Assembly: GCA_030374765.1 (NCBI GenBank)
Contig: JARGXX010000088.1
Location: forward strand, 1,736,001-1,800,000
Source of the DNA: Agarophyton chilense
Taxonomy: Eukaryota > Rhodophyta > Florideophyceae > Gracilariales > Gracilariaceae
Length of the DNA stretch: 64,000 nucleotides
Direction: 5' to 3'
Shown: in pieces, positions 44,157-55,374 of the stretch
Position numbering within the stretch: the stretch's first letter is position 1
Layout of the letters: the number at the start of each line of letters is the position of its first letter
Position numbers and translations under genes: made by a program
Notes under the pieces: model-generated
Database searches by the model: none
What the model was told of the DNA's origin: nothing
Seen by the model: the letters and a program-made list of their open reading frames with translations, nothing else

Positions 44157-45288
44157 TGACGTTTCACGGAAGCATCACTACCTCTTGAACTCTTTCCGAT
44201 AGTACGTCTTACGGGAGTCCAATTTGATTCTCAATGAAGAATGATATACTAGTGAAGCCTACGCGTATCGTGTGTTTGGTCTCAAACTTGTCCATGACGG
44301 TTGAGGAATGAAATGTACATAAACTGCCCCATTCAGGTCCTTGTGACGCCGGGTTTAGAGGCGCCCAAGGTGTGTCTAGGGCGAGTTCCTTCAGGCTGTA
44401 TTGCTCAGAAAGAAAAGTTTTGCAAAGGCGAGAGTCTGACGACGGGAACCCTTGAACCTAGAGACTTTTTCAACGAATGCCGCAGAAATAACAGGCCCAA
44501 AAAAACGCAGTGAAAGGAGAAGATTATCTGATTTTTGTTTGGTGGTAATGCATTGAGAATTTTTATTGGGGAAAGCAGAAAAAGGCTTTTTTTCGTGTAA
44601 GCCCGTCCGGCTTTCCAATGAGGTGACAAGGACCAAAATGTTAGGTGACTTTTGCCTCTATTTTCTTCTTCTTCACAGGTTACAGGGCACCAATTGCTGG
44701 CGATCGCTAACCCTTACCCTAATTCCTGCGAGGAAAAGGCAAAACGTTCACAAAACATCCAGATGGTCACTGCCCGATCGTCCTCCGTCACTTTGCCACT
44801 ACGATGGCAGTTGACTCTAGTTGCAAATGGGTGTATTGTTACACCATCACGCGGTTGACCACATTTCTTGATTACATGCGTTGTCAATGAAAAGATCGCA
44901 ATCCCATTGCGATTTCAGGAGAGACATTCCCATCGGATTGGAGATTAGTGTAACAACTACAATTCATTGCGGGATGGAAAACGGGCAGTACAATTCTATC
45001 TCCATCAGATTGGTGATACACCTTTCTCTGCCCCACCGAATAAACACACAAGAAAACGCATGTCTAGAGTGTTCATTTTGCTTCGAAGGCTTTGAACATC
45101 TTTCTAGAACTCTAGAAGCTGCCATGGTAGCAAACAAATTGTTAACGTCTCTGGGACAAAAAGAACATCTGCCATTTCGCAGGCTTGAGGTGATCAGCTT
45201 ACTATCGATATGATTTTGTAGCAGAGAGATAGGAAGATAACTTGCGTTTTAATGGCGCAGGAAAGAAGGAGCGATACTCATACACAAC
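44157..45288. other. Intergenic between convergent NDRG-like and GTPase genes
   Basis: Contains the 3' ends of both genes. Short frames (for example 44881-45213 plus) have no recognisable domain. Confidence 0.4.
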
Positions 45289-46463
45289 TCAAATCATGAA
45301 ACCGGTGGTAAGGTTTGCCATCACTTTAGATATGATAGCTCCTCCGGCGGCACCAGTACATGCGCCTGCGAATATAGCTCTCTTTCTTCCTTTGGAAGGG
45401 ATTGATCCAATTGGATTCCGCGCCTCTCTTTCATAGGCCGCGGTGGCTTCTTGTTGTTCCTGCAGCTGTTTTTGCTGTATTTCTCTCTTGCCCCTCTGCA
45501 TCTGCAACTCCATATTACGCAGAAGAACGAGAGTCTCTTGCTTTAGAGTCTGAAGCTGATGCGTTGTTTCCTCCTTTACCTTTACCAGCATGCTATCTCT
45601 TTCTTGCAACAACTGCTGCTGCTTACTTGCGTCATTTTGCAATCCTCGGATCACACTTGACATCTGCGCTCGCATTTCATTGAACTGACCATGGTTAATG
45701 TCAACATGGATTCCTTTTTGCAAGGTGATGTACGGTGCGGCATCAAAAAACGCCAAAATCCTCTCGCGACAGCTGAGAAGGGCACCGCTCTTCCCTTTTG
45801 CACTTAGTTCCATTGGTAACCACCCGACATGTCTGACTTTGTATCTGCCGTTGAGGAATGCCAACATCTTGGTCTGGACTGCAACATTATCGCGAATCTC
45901 CTGGATCTCATGGTCGAAAAGCTGGTTTATGATTATACTGAAGCGCATATTGCACTCAACACCCTTCTCTGCAAGTGCGTCTAACACCATGTTCAATGCA
46001 GCTTGGTCTGAACCTCTGATCCTGAGGTCGTCGCATTTCATGATAAACACCAGTTTGATGATCCCCTCACTGGAAAGCTGGGCGCTGATGTATTGCGCCG
46101 CTTGTTCTCTCAGCATCGGGTCGTCTAATCCGGGGGTATCGATGAATGTTGTAGAACCGTCTCTCACTTCTTCCCGAGAGGGTAAGATTCCATGACCAAC
46201 GCTCGTTCCTGAGTCGAAGTACACGCCTCCTAAAGCAGTATTCAAAAGGGTGCTCTTTCCACATCCTGGGTTACCCTAACTCAACCGGTAACAGTGGAGT
46301 CCCGCGAAATCATTTGAGAAGGAGCGTCATTAGGGTCGGGAGTTTGAAGTTAGCCCCAAGTCTCAGCTCTGCTTGAGATCCGCACCGATGCGCCGTGATC
46401 AGTTCGTTTCGATGAATGCCGAATTTTTGAAGTACTTACCAGCAGAATCACTTTGCTTTCCAT
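45289..46463 (-). CDS. AIG1/GIMAP-like GTPase, two exons
   Basis: Exon 1 (46463-46440) encodes MESKVILL. A 164-bp intron (46439-46276) begins GTAAGT and ends TTAG, and exon 2 (46275-45289) starts GNPGCGKSTLLNTALGG. Splicing rebuilds the P-loop exactly in phase, giving 336 residues. An apparent longer start at 46595 is a TTG. G3 is FIDTPGLDD; the G4 position reads IIINQLFDHE rather than a standard T/NKxD. The AIG1 domain spans about residues 1-210. A glutamine-rich coiled coil follows (QQQLLQERDSMLVKVKEE and on), then a basic patch (GRKRA) and a small glycine-rich hydrophobic tail (IFAGACTGAAGGAIIS) that could anchor it to a membrane. The family are septin-like, oligomerising GTPases; function here unknown. 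Confidence 0.8.
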
Positions 46464-47577
46464 ATCTTTTTTGGATACCAAATGCAGCGAAGAAAATACA
46501 CAAGCAAGAGTAGCTGCAATTAGCAAAGGTTCTTCGTCTTCGGGTATGTGATTCGGAGTAGGTAGTGACGGACGATCTGATTCGGCTCTACTCAAGGCTA
46601 GAGAATGGGCAGATGATGACGAGAAAGAGGGGGTGATGGCGAGTACGAGCGATCACATGTGGGGCGGTTACTTTTGTACAAGTTTGTACGGCCCCGTTGG
46701 CCAACAAAGTGCTTCCTAAAGCATGCACAATCTCGCTCTGCTTGCGAAGGCAATCAAGCTTTATCTACCGCTGCGACAAACATTTTTTTACAGCACAGCG
46801 TGTTTAAGATCGTGAAATTGTGGTTGTAATGGCGGGTGGTGATGTGCAGGGCTGCTCTGATTGCGCAATGGACGTCCGTTTAGCTCTGCATCTCCTGTGC
46901 GGCTCGGTGCACTGGCATCGAACGAATCTGCGGTGCAAAACTGTGAACACGGTGGGGTGGAGGAGTGGTGAACGCAGACGAGTCGGGGAACCTGCCCTGA
47001 CACAACGCGAGTGTGGAATAAACGTGTTCAAACGACTTGTACTAAAGAAACAACGTTATCGTATCTGTAGGAGTTATAAATATGCCACGTCACAAAACGC
47101 AGGGAGGTTCTGGAACATGTGACATGCAGGGGCGCCGCCCAGGATTTCGGATTCATGTCCATTTGGAAGTGCAGATGAGGAAGAGGAGGTTGGTGGGGTG
47201 GGGTGGGGTAGGACGCGGACCCATGCCACATGGCTCGGGAGTATGTCGAAGAGCGAAGAGCAGTGTTATGGTAAATTACCATTGACACGAAAAGTGTGGA
47301 TGCATGGCAAATATAGCACACCTTGGCTGTTTAGAGGGCAGAGGAATTGTGCACGGGAACTTGCGCCGTACGGCAGCGTTGGGGCGCTTATTACAGCAAG
47401 CTGTTCCATACGCAATTGAACAAACACGGGGAAAGATATGGCGTTGCGACGATACAACAGCAAGTAGAACGTATGATAGCAGCACAGGGGCCAAGAGCCA
47501 CACGCAGGTGCGGGACAAGAGTGAAAGGACGATTTGGGCAGGGAATATGAAGCGACGTTGCGAGTTTACAGGTTGTT
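46464..47577. other. Intergenic between two minus-strand genes
   Basis: The first about 130 bases stay open in the GTPase frame and are probably its 5' leader. The rest has overlapping short frames on both strands and a G-rich run (GGGTGGGGTGGGGTAGG at about 47198). No gene supported. Confidence 0.4.
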
Positions 47578-48444
47578 TCAGCGAAACACTTTGTGAATGT
47601 GGTCGTGGACAATGGCATTGTGGTGTTGGTGTTTGGCACGTTTTCGCTTCTGCTCGACGCCGTGCGTGATTTTATCTGCAGCACGTTTGCGCATTGCACG
47701 ACGAATCTCGTTTGGACCGATGTAGGCGTGATTTTGCCACAAGGTGGCGCCCTGAAAGACACCGGAGAAACACTTGATAGGGGCCAAGACGAAGCGTGGC
47801 CCGATCTCGACGAGGGTGGATTGGACGCCCTTGTTGATCTGTTTTTCGTTGAGCGCAGCGTCGACGATCTGGTAGTGACGGAACCAGATGCGGCCATCGA
47901 CGATGGAAAAGGACATTACGTGGTCAACGAAGGGTTTTGTTCGACGATGCGAGGCGGGGGAGCAGAATGCATGCGTGAGCAACTCCTTGATGAGTCGTAA
48001 GATGGGAGATGAATCAAAATTGGAGTGAAAGGTGAGAAGAGGTCGCGAATGCATGAGGTTGTTGCCCGGAAAGGCAAGCTCGTGCATGGTGTGCAAATTG
48101 GCAACGTGAAACTTGATAGAGGGCCCAAAGGGTGCCTTGGCGAGCCAGAGGTAGAGGTCCTGACGTTTGCGCGACTCGAAGAGCATAATTGTGTCGCAAG
48201 CACGCAACTCGGCAAGCTCGTTTGCAATATGCAGGCGATCCTTGGCGTCCAGCTTGGACTCCTTCTTGGCGTGCGGCAGCAAGCGCTGAAGGTCGGCCAT
48301 GAGGTGTCGGAAGCGCGTGGTGACGCCGCGCGTGGAAAGCATGAGCAGTCTGGAAGGGTTGGAAGCGCGGCGCGAGCGCGGCTCCCTTGTGGCGGCGGAG
48401 GGGGGTGCAGCGGCCGTTAACACGGCAGGCGGCGGGTTTGTCAT
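47578..48444 (-). CDS. BRX1: Ribosome biogenesis protein BRX1 (Brix domain)
   Basis: 288 codons, one exon. ATG at 48444 (TNPPPAV follows) is the first ATG; the open frame continues upstream only from a GTG. The Brix domain runs from residue about 30 (SRLLMLSTRGVTTRFRHLM) through LLPHAKKESKLDAKDRL, CDTIMLFESRKRQDLYLWL, GPSIKFHVANLHTMHEL, PLLTFHSNF, IWFRHYQIVD and LVEIGPRFVLAPIKCFSGVF, which are typical BRX1 landmarks. A basic tail (RRAMRKRAADKI, EQKRKRAK) follows. BRX1 acts in the nucleolus in 60S subunit assembly. The gene diverges from the Pumilio gene across a GC-rich gap. Confidence 0.93.
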   Translation of the reverse strand: MTNPPPAVLTAAAPPSAATREPRSRRASNPSRLLMLSTRGVTTRFRHLMADLQRLLPHAKKESKLDAKDRLHIANELAELRACDTIMLFESRKRQDLYLWLAKAPFGPSIKFHVANLHTMHELAFPGNNLMHSRPLLTFHSNFDSSPILRLIKELLTHAFCSPASHRRTKPFVDHVMSFSIVDGRIWFRHYQIVDAALNEKQINKGVQSTLVEIGPRFVLAPIKCFSGVFQGATLWQNHAYIGPNEIRRAMRKRAADKITHGVEQKRKRAKHQHHNAIVHDHIHKVFR

Positions 48445-49557
48445 GGAGACGGGGGCGCACAAGACACGGCAACGAGCAAGACAGAGGCGGGAAAACGGAG
48501 CTGGGAGGGGGGGGACAGGGAAGGGGAGAGGAAGGGAAAGAGAGCGGTTGTGAAGGAGGCGCACGCAGCACGAGCGGGATGGAAACACGATCTAGCGCGT
48601 ACGAGCGGAAGCTCAAGCAAGGGCGGGGTACAAGATGACGTGAGGAGTGCGCTACCAACGTGGCGTGCGCGCGATGCGTGGCGCAGCGTAGTGAAGCGCT
48701 TGGGACCTTTGTAATGTGCAGCGGCTTGCGTTCGGCTGGCACTCGGGCGCACGTCGAGCCGGGCGTGTGCTTGAGTGCTTCAACCACGGCGCCGCCTCGC
48801 ACACCCTCACCACCACACTCACCACCACACTCACACAAGCTACGAGCGCTCGCCACGTGTGCGCATTGATTGCCACGCGGCGTGCGCGCCACGCGCGCCA
48901 CGCGCGTCTTACAGCGCGCCGCGTGAAGGGCACGTTGTCGCCACAGCTAGCTGTATGTGCTTGGCGCCGCTGTAAGCGCGCTGTGTGTATTTTTTGCCCA
49001 AATTTGGCGCGCTGCAGCACGACAGCGCTTGACGACGCGACCTTCGCCGCTTCGCCCCATGTTGCTGCCGCTGTTCATACCACCGACGCCACCACCACCA
49101 CCCCCCACCCCTCCCCCCACCCGTCATCCGCCCCCCTCCGCCACGCCGCTGTGCATCCGTTGTCAACGCCGCCCTCCACGCCACTCCCTCCCACCCCCAT
49201 TTTCGGCGCTCCGCCACGCAGTACATGGCACCGTTCGACCGTCGCGCTTCGCCCTGCTTTTCCGCCTCGGCGCCACCGCTTCTGCCCGCCCGCTGACCCC
49301 GCTCTCCTCAACTTCCCAACCCAACCCCCGTTTCTCTTCGCCCGCCCCCACATACAACCCCCCCTCCCCTGCTCTCCTTTCTTCTTCCCGCCAACCCCTT
49401 CCCTTTTGTTTCATCTCCCCCTCCCCCTCCCCACCCTCCACTTCCTCTTCCCTTCCTCCCCCACACCCCCAAAAACCAAAAAAAAAAAAATCCTCCACCT
49501 CCACCTCCACCCCCCCCGCCCCCTCCTTCCCGCTGTTTTCCTTCGCCTCCTTCCATC
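48445..49557. promoter_or_regulatory. Shared GC-rich divergent promoter region, BRX1/PUF
   Basis: A 1.1-kb gap between two head-to-head genes. It is rich in GCGC words near BRX1 (48850-49040) and in C/CT/A homopurine-homopyrimidine tracts near PUF (for example a run of A then CCACCTCCACCTCCAC at 49477-49520). Long open frames on both strands (such as 48716-49936 and 48901-48014) come from base composition and have no domains. The CT-rich stretch probably forms the PUF 5' leader. Confidence 0.5.
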
Positions 49558-52500
49558 ATGGAGGTCGTGCCGAAGCAACCGCAAATCCCTCCGTCTTCAG
49601 CTTGGTCCACTCCTCTCACCTTCTCCGATCGCGACCATGCTCAGGTGCGACCGCCCTCCGCCCCGCGTTCCACCCGCCCGCCCAACCCGCTCCCGCCGCA
49701 TCCCTCCCAGTCACCCCCACCTCTCCCCTCCTCCACATCTACCGCCCTTCCGTCCCCAACCCCGCCCAACCCTTCTTCCGTTTCCGTCTCTCTCACTCAC
49801 CTCCCCACCGACACCCTCCCGCCAAATGTGCCTTCACAGCCGCGCCACCACCCGCCTGCCTCCGTCTTTGACATCCCTAACAATTCTGCTCCGCACCCGC
49901 ATCACTCGATTGTGCGCAGTGAAAGTGCCCCGTTAGACCTCTTCGACCATTCATTCACCGCCGACTTCAACAATCTCTCACTGGCTTCTTCTCCTGACTT
50001 GGATCCCTTCAGCATTCCGCGCTCACACAACGTGTCGCTTCACCCCCACCCACCCTCCACTTCGCTTTCTTCATCTCCCTCTCAGCACCATTTTACGCTT
50101 CCTGGTCAGAGAAAGCCCCCACATCCGTCTAACAAATCCAATAATCCCAACCAAAACATCTCCAATCTCAACAACAATGCCGCACCCATCTCCAACAATA
50201 AGCCATTAGCGTCGCGTTCTGTTTCCTCCATCGAGCTGGCCGAGATAGTCAATGCCACACGCATCCGCAATCCCTTTCCGCCGCGTTTGTCTCCTGTCAA
50301 GCCTCTCACATCCCAACCTATGTCTTCTCAACCGCCCAATGCCTCATCGCATTCTAAAGCTTCCGCTTTTCCAGACTGGTCTGTGTTTGACATGATTCAA
50401 AACGACTTCCCGGAAACTCCCGCTCCTGCGCTCGCGTCGCTGCCCACCTCAACTCGTCAGAGCTCCATGCCGCCCAACGCCTCTGCGCAACGACCCTCCG
50501 CACACGTTAAGCCTGTGGCCCATCGTCGTTCGCGCTTGGCCTCTACGGCCTCCTTGGATCTCGACTTGAACCGTTTGGCCGTTGGCGATGTTCCCGACTC
50601 CGCCGCCGCGACCACACCCAACGAATCTCAGCCGTTAAATCACACTGAAATCCTTCGCCCTGTCAACCCTACCGTTCCGCGACACCGTCGCTCTGTCTCG
50701 GTCAATTGGACGGGGAACCTCGAGTCGCTTACGGATGAAATTCCGCGCAGCGCGTCAAGACCGAACTTGCTAAACACTTCTGACCATCCGTCTTCCTTGT
50801 TTGGAAATACCACCGATCAGTTGCTGCATCCTTCGTCTGGCATTGCTTCGCAGAGTACGTCTGCGCTCACTGCATCGCAGTCCACGTCACCGGAGTCACA
50901 CACTCCAGTTTCGGCTGCCACATTGTCGCGTCCTGGACTCTCGGCCCCGATCCCCTCGCCCACCTCCCAGACGGTGCCCACATCGCAATCTCACTTGCCC
51001 TCTGTGAACAGCTCTTTTGCACCGCGTGCACAGCCTGTTTCTCACAAAGCGTTTTCTTCCGTCAATGTTCCTGATACTCACGTACCGCGCATGGATGAAT
51101 TGTCATTTCCGCCTCTTCATGAGTACGAGCATTTGTATCAGGAATCTCGACAAGCACCCGTTCCGAATCTTTCCGCCAATGTGCAACCGAGTAACCACTC
51201 GTTTCCGTCGCCGGGGAGCTCTATGCCTGGCTTTCCATCTGCCCAGTCGGATCTGCTTGGAGGAGCCTCGGGTCACATGCCGCAGCTGCATGGCGGCAGT
51301 ACGGACTACGGCAACATATTTAACGGGTCGGGCTTGTTCCCGTCTCCATTTTCCAACACAAACATGGGCATGGGCACCGGCGGTGCGCCTTCTTACTCAG
51401 ACACCTTCCGCGACGGCCTCGCGGCTGTCGATAATCTGAAGAACATGGGCTTGCAGATGGCCGCTTTCTTGAATGCACAGCAACAGCTTTATGCAGCCCA
51501 TGTTGCTCATATGGCTGCGTTGACTGGTAACACTGGTCTCAGTAATCCTAGTGCTTTCACTGGTATTTCGAATCCATTCGGCCATTTGGGAAGTGCAGGG
51601 CATTCTTCACATCTTCGTTCTCCATGGGACACTGCTGTTGCTTCGCATCGTGCGGCCCCGCGTGGGAAGCACCACTATGATCAGCACCGTGGCGGCAACA
51701 CCCACTCTGGGAATAAGAAGACAAGTTCAATGGATCAGAGTCACAAGGCGAGGAATGGACGAAATAGACGAAATCACCGTGCGTCTGATGAAGTCTCTTT
51801 TGTTTCAAGCCAAAAATCCAGCGAGAGGGTGGCAACTGGCTCTTCTATCGCCGGCGGCACGATTCAGGACTCAACCCATAACCGCTCAGCTCTCTTGGAA
51901 GAGTTTCGAGCTACGTCGAACTCAATTGGCCGTGGCTTTGGTTCCATGAGTGAGCTCACAATGTCGGGGGCGTATGCGAACCTCGGGCAGGTGCCTAACG
52001 GACGAGAGTGGCAACTCTCTGAAATTAAGAACAATGTTGTCGAGTTTGCTACGGACCAGCACGGGTCACGCTTCATTCAGCAAAAGCTTGAAGCAGCGAC
52101 ACAGGAGGAAAAAGATTGTATTTTGAAGCAGGCGTTAACTGATGCCCAGCGTCTGATGACAGATGTGTTCGGGAACTATGTCGTTCAGAAGCTGCTCGAG
52201 CATGGGGGCCAGAATGCCGTCAAGCTCATAGCTGGAGAGCTTGAGGGGCGGATGCTCGTGTTGTCGTTGCACATGTATGGATGTAGAGTTGTACAAAAGG
52301 CCTTGGAAGTGCTTGACCCGTCCGCCCGTGCGGGTCTTGTCCGGGAACTGAATGGGCATGTGCTCAAGTGTATTCGTGACCAGAACGGAAATCATGTGAT
52401 TCAGAAATGTGTTGAGCTCGTTGAGCCCGAGTCGGTACAGTTCATTGTAGATGCCGTACTTGGTCAAGCCGTTAATCTTGCGGGTCACTCCTACGGATGT

Positions 52501-53151
52501 CGTGTAGTGCAGCGTATTCTTGAGCACGGTGCGCTAAAGCAAAAGGCGCCCATAATGTCTGAAATCATGTCGAGCATATCCGACTTGATCAAGGACCAGT
52601 ACGGTAACTACGTGATTCAGCACGTTGTAGAGCACGGCACCGTTGCCGAGCGCTCTGTGATCATGAAACTTGTTGTTGCGGAAGTGTGTCAACTCTCTCA
52701 GCACAAATTTGCTTCAAATGTTGTGGAGCGTTGCTTGCAGTTTGGGTCTTTGAAGGAACGAGAGATTCTCATTGAGATCCTGATTGTCGGTGAGGGTGGA
52801 GCTAGTGCATCGCCTCTTACTCATCTAGTTCGCGATCAGTTTGGAAATTATGTCGTTCAAAGAGTGCTTGACGTAGCTCTCACACCCCAAAGAGAAAGGG
52901 TTGTTTCGATTCTTCGAGCGCAAGTTCCTGCCATCAAGAAGTACTCGTACGGGAAACACATCATTGCACGACTTGAAGAACACCAGGGAGCACCCACACC
53001 CGGCTTTACCACTGGGCACTCGGTCCATTCGCACAGCGGTAACCTAGGATCAGTGTCGAGAGCCGAGAGAAGTGTTGGACCGTCTGTTGTGTCGGTCGGA
53101 TCGAGTCAGGGTCACAAGCCCTCCTCACACTCCTACTTTTATTACGACTAA
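49558..53151 (+). CDS. Pumilio-family RNA-binding protein (PUF)
   Basis: 1,197 codons, no intron, ATG at 49558. Residues 1-800 are Ser/Pro/His/Asn-rich and disordered. The eight-repeat Pumilio homology domain spans about residues 820-1143. The base-contact triplets read, repeat 1 to 8: SR..Q (HGSRFIQQ), NY..Q (FGNYVVQK), CR..Q (YGCRVVQK), NH..Q (NGNHVIQK), CR..Q (YGCRVVQR), NY..Q (YGNYVIQH), SN..E (FASNVVER), NY..Q (FGNYVVQR). By the known PUF code this predicts binding to 5'-UGUAUAUA-3' in mRNA 3' UTRs, as in animal Pumilio and yeast Puf3. Such proteins repress or destabilise target mRNAs in the cytoplasm. Confidence 0.95.
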   Translation: MEVVPKQPQIPPSSAWSTPLTFSDRDHAQVRPPSAPRSTRPPNPLPPHPSQSPPPLPSSTSTALPSPTPPNPSSVSVSLTHLPTDTLPPNVPSQPRHHPPASVFDIPNNSAPHPHHSIVRSESAPLDLFDHSFTADFNNLSLASSPDLDPFSIPRSHNVSLHPHPPSTSLSSSPSQHHFTLPGQRKPPHPSNKSNNPNQNISNLNNNAAPISNNKPLASRSVSSIELAEIVNATRIRNPFPPRLSPVKPLTSQPMSSQPPNASSHSKASAFPDWSVFDMIQNDFPETPAPALASLPTSTRQSSMPPNASAQRPSAHVKPVAHRRSRLASTASLDLDLNRLAVGDVPDSAAATTPNESQPLNHTEILRPVNPTVPRHRRSVSVNWTGNLESLTDEIPRSASRPNLLNTSDHPSSLFGNTTDQLLHPSSGIASQSTSALTASQSTSPESHTPVSAATLSRPGLSAPIPSPTSQTVPTSQSHLPSVNSSFAPRAQPVSHKAFSSVNVPDTHVPRMDELSFPPLHEYEHLYQESRQAPVPNLSANVQPSNHSFPSPGSSMPGFPSAQSDLLGGASGHMPQLHGGSTDYGNIFNGSGLFPSPFSNTNMGMGTGGAPSYSDTFRDGLAAVDNLKNMGLQMAAFLNAQQQLYAAHVAHMAALTGNTGLSNPSAFTGISNPFGHLGSAGHSSHLRSPWDTAVASHRAAPRGKHHYDQHRGGNTHSGNKKTSSMDQSHKARNGRNRRNHRASDEVSFVSSQKSSERVATGSSIAGGTIQDSTHNRSALLEEFRATSNSIGRGFGSMSELTMSGAYANLGQVPNGREWQLSEIKNNVVEFATDQHGSRFIQQKLEAATQEEKDCILKQALTDAQRLMTDVFGNYVVQKLLEHGGQNAVKLIAGELEGRMLVLSLHMYGCRVVQKALEVLDPSARAGLVRELNGHVLKCIRDQNGNHVIQKCVELVEPESVQFIVDAVLGQAVNLAGHSYGCRVVQRILEHGALKQKAPIMSEIMSSISDLIKDQYGNYVIQHVVEHGTVAERSVIMKLVVAEVCQLSQHKFASNVVERCLQFGSLKEREILIEILIVGEGGASASPLTHLVRDQFGNYVVQRVLDVALTPQRERVVSILRAQVPAIKKYSYGKHIIARLEEHQGAPTPGFTTGHSVHSHSGNLGSVSRAERSVGPSVVSVGSSQGHKPSSHSYFYYD

Positions 53152-53943
53152 TGTGGTTCCATCGACGGCTGTGGTCGTGTCAACACAACGGACGAAGTGG
53201 AAATGTTCTTCTCTTTTTTTCGTCTTGTTAATTGTCAACAGTTTCTTCTTCACCTTTCCACTCGGATGAGACGATGTTTTGGAGTTGAACAGCGAGGCAT
53301 GTGTTGATTGTGAGTCAGGATTTTTTTTGTATGTTCTCCTTCGTGGGGTACCGCCAATGTCATTGAAGAGCTCTTTTTTATGAGATCGCTTATGGACAAG
53401 TTTTGCGTTTGATCTCTTGTTGAACAGTACTGAGCTTAATGCACAGTGGATACGCGGACCCTACACACTTGTGAATTTGTTAACTGAACTGCTGTGTGAA
53501 AGAGCAGAATTTATACCCTACAGCATTTATTCATTTTCACCAAAGAAGGATCGAGATGTCTTGGATAGTGCAGACTCTCGGCTTCCCAAGATAAGTGTAT
53601 AGTGCTTTACCATCATTACTGCACAGTTCCATATGTTAAAGAAATGGGAAAAAATCCCAGGTATGAATGTATTCTATTCATTCGCTTGGACTCGGACCCG
53701 GGCAGCTGTTTGAGATAACGAAATCGAGGATATGGACTGAGGCATGTAGCCAAAACGAGAAAGGAGAGAGTATTGTGTAACCTGATACTGTTGTCGAAAG
53801 CGACCATCTGCATGTCTCCTATCTGCGAACACGTAAGGTGTTAGACGCACTTCGTGTGGTAGAGTAGTAAATAATAAATGAAGATTGATCCTATTTGCGT
53901 GCCGAGTTGGTGGAGAGCTTTAAGAGGTGCTGCACCAGCGAGT

Positions 53944-53980
<37 letters not shown>

Positions 53981-55374
53981 ATATGTGAGCACGTACGTTA
54001 ATATCTCGCATCGTGTGAGGCTTGCTAAGGACCCCCAACAACCTGTAGCCCTTTCTTCTACACTGTAGCCGCTCACTACATATCTATAGCCGTGTTACGC
54101 TCACTAGGCTGCTATATAAGTGCGTTGAAGAAAGCATTAGATTTCTAGAGTTGTTCTCGAAGGCGGAAGCGTTTCGTCACCGCCTTCAGCTTTTAATATA
54201 TCCCTTCATTCAACCTCTAGAGATCGTCGGTTAAGGGGCACACCACGACAAGGCGCTTCGCATGTACCACGTTTGCCGCCAGAAAAACCGTTGACGACGT
54301 CCTTTTACCCAACCCTCTTACAATCGGCGAAGTAGGGCAAAAGAACCGGCGTGTAACCTGCATCTTCATCCGGCCCAAGCGTAGTTCTTCCGTGAAAACC
54401 CCTGAAAACAGATCTGTCCAGAGGCTCCGTTGGAGCTCTTCCTTCGAAGGAAAAATTCAGGGAAAACGGCGGTTGGATCTTCTTCCGACGACAAGTTCGT
54501 GACCTACTGCGTTCATGCAGCTAGACGGGAGTCTTTTCATGACGTACCACCCAGGTCCGCCAGGGCGACAGGCAAGCTGACCGATTGCTTGGACGGGTTT
54601 TATGACCTCCCGGGTCAACCAGCGATCAGAGTTCTATTATCAACCCGACGAGGGTCATGGTCACTTTGGCTCATGGAGACTTTCTTCACGGTTGCGTGAG
54701 GTTAGTGCTCATGCACCGCAAAGAGATGGCTCTAGAGAAATGTTCTTGTATGGGTCAGATTCGTATCCTCTGAGCCCGGGACTCTCCGGCACAACCTGTA
54801 AATGGATTTCATAACCTGTACCGCTTCCCTGCGACCGGAGAGCTCTGCTGGGCCATGTCCGTGTCGGAGTATTCTGCAGGACACCGTGAAGTGACGATAA
54901 AGACGCATACTGTCTGAGAGGACTCATCAAAAGTGGTATTCTCCCAAGTCGCAGATGAATCGATCTCCCTATGGGTATAAGTGTGTGGGTGGGGGGTTGT
55001 AGTCAGGCAATCACTGACAAGAGTCAAGAAAGATGGGGTCACGGATGAATCTACCGTAGTAAACTGTAGCAAAATGGTAACTGTGTGCGGGAAAGCTGTT
55101 TGGCAAATTGGAATTTACTGGCTTTGTGATCGGTGAAACACGCTGGTCGCTCTATGTGTGGGCTTCACAGCGGTTTTCCGCATGTGTAGGGTATCAATGA
55201 CAAGTTGGAGTGCCAAAAGGAAAAGCCATACACCGGCACGCTGTGAAGTCATGACTCGCAGAAGAAACAGAGGCGTAGCTCAGAACCATAGATGGACGGA
55301 AACAGCCTCATACGGTGTGGCACACGAAGTGCAGGAACCAGCACTAGTGACGAGACGAAGATTGATGGGAAAAG
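53152..55374. other. Long intergenic region with microsatellite, no confident gene
   Basis: The first about 450 bases are T-rich and likely PUF 3' UTR. A GCTATATAAGTG word (about 54110-54121) followed by a GGCGGAAGCG...CGCCTTC inverted pair could be an old LTR promoter. Frames at 54430-54699 (+) and 55072-54809 (-) are unassigned. Confidence 0.35.
53944..53980 (+). repeat. (TC)n microsatellite
   Basis: About 37 bases of almost pure TC dinucleotide, with one interrupting T. Confidence 0.9.

Noticed and set aside
46440-46595. Longer N-terminus for the AIG1-like GTPase starting at 46595
   Set aside because: The codon there is TTG; the first ATG in frame with the splice donor is at 46463 and gives a normal AIG1 N-terminus.
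49477-49520. Poly-A/C-rich tract read as a retroposon poly(A) tail
   Set aside because: No target-site duplication or retroposed body; it is part of the compositionally biased PUF leader.
48716-49936. 406-codon plus-strand open frame upstream of and overlapping PUF, and 295-codon minus frame 48901-48014
   Set aside because: GC-rich composition leaves few stops; text is Pro/His/Thr/Arg low-complexity or overlaps true genes in another frame; no domain.
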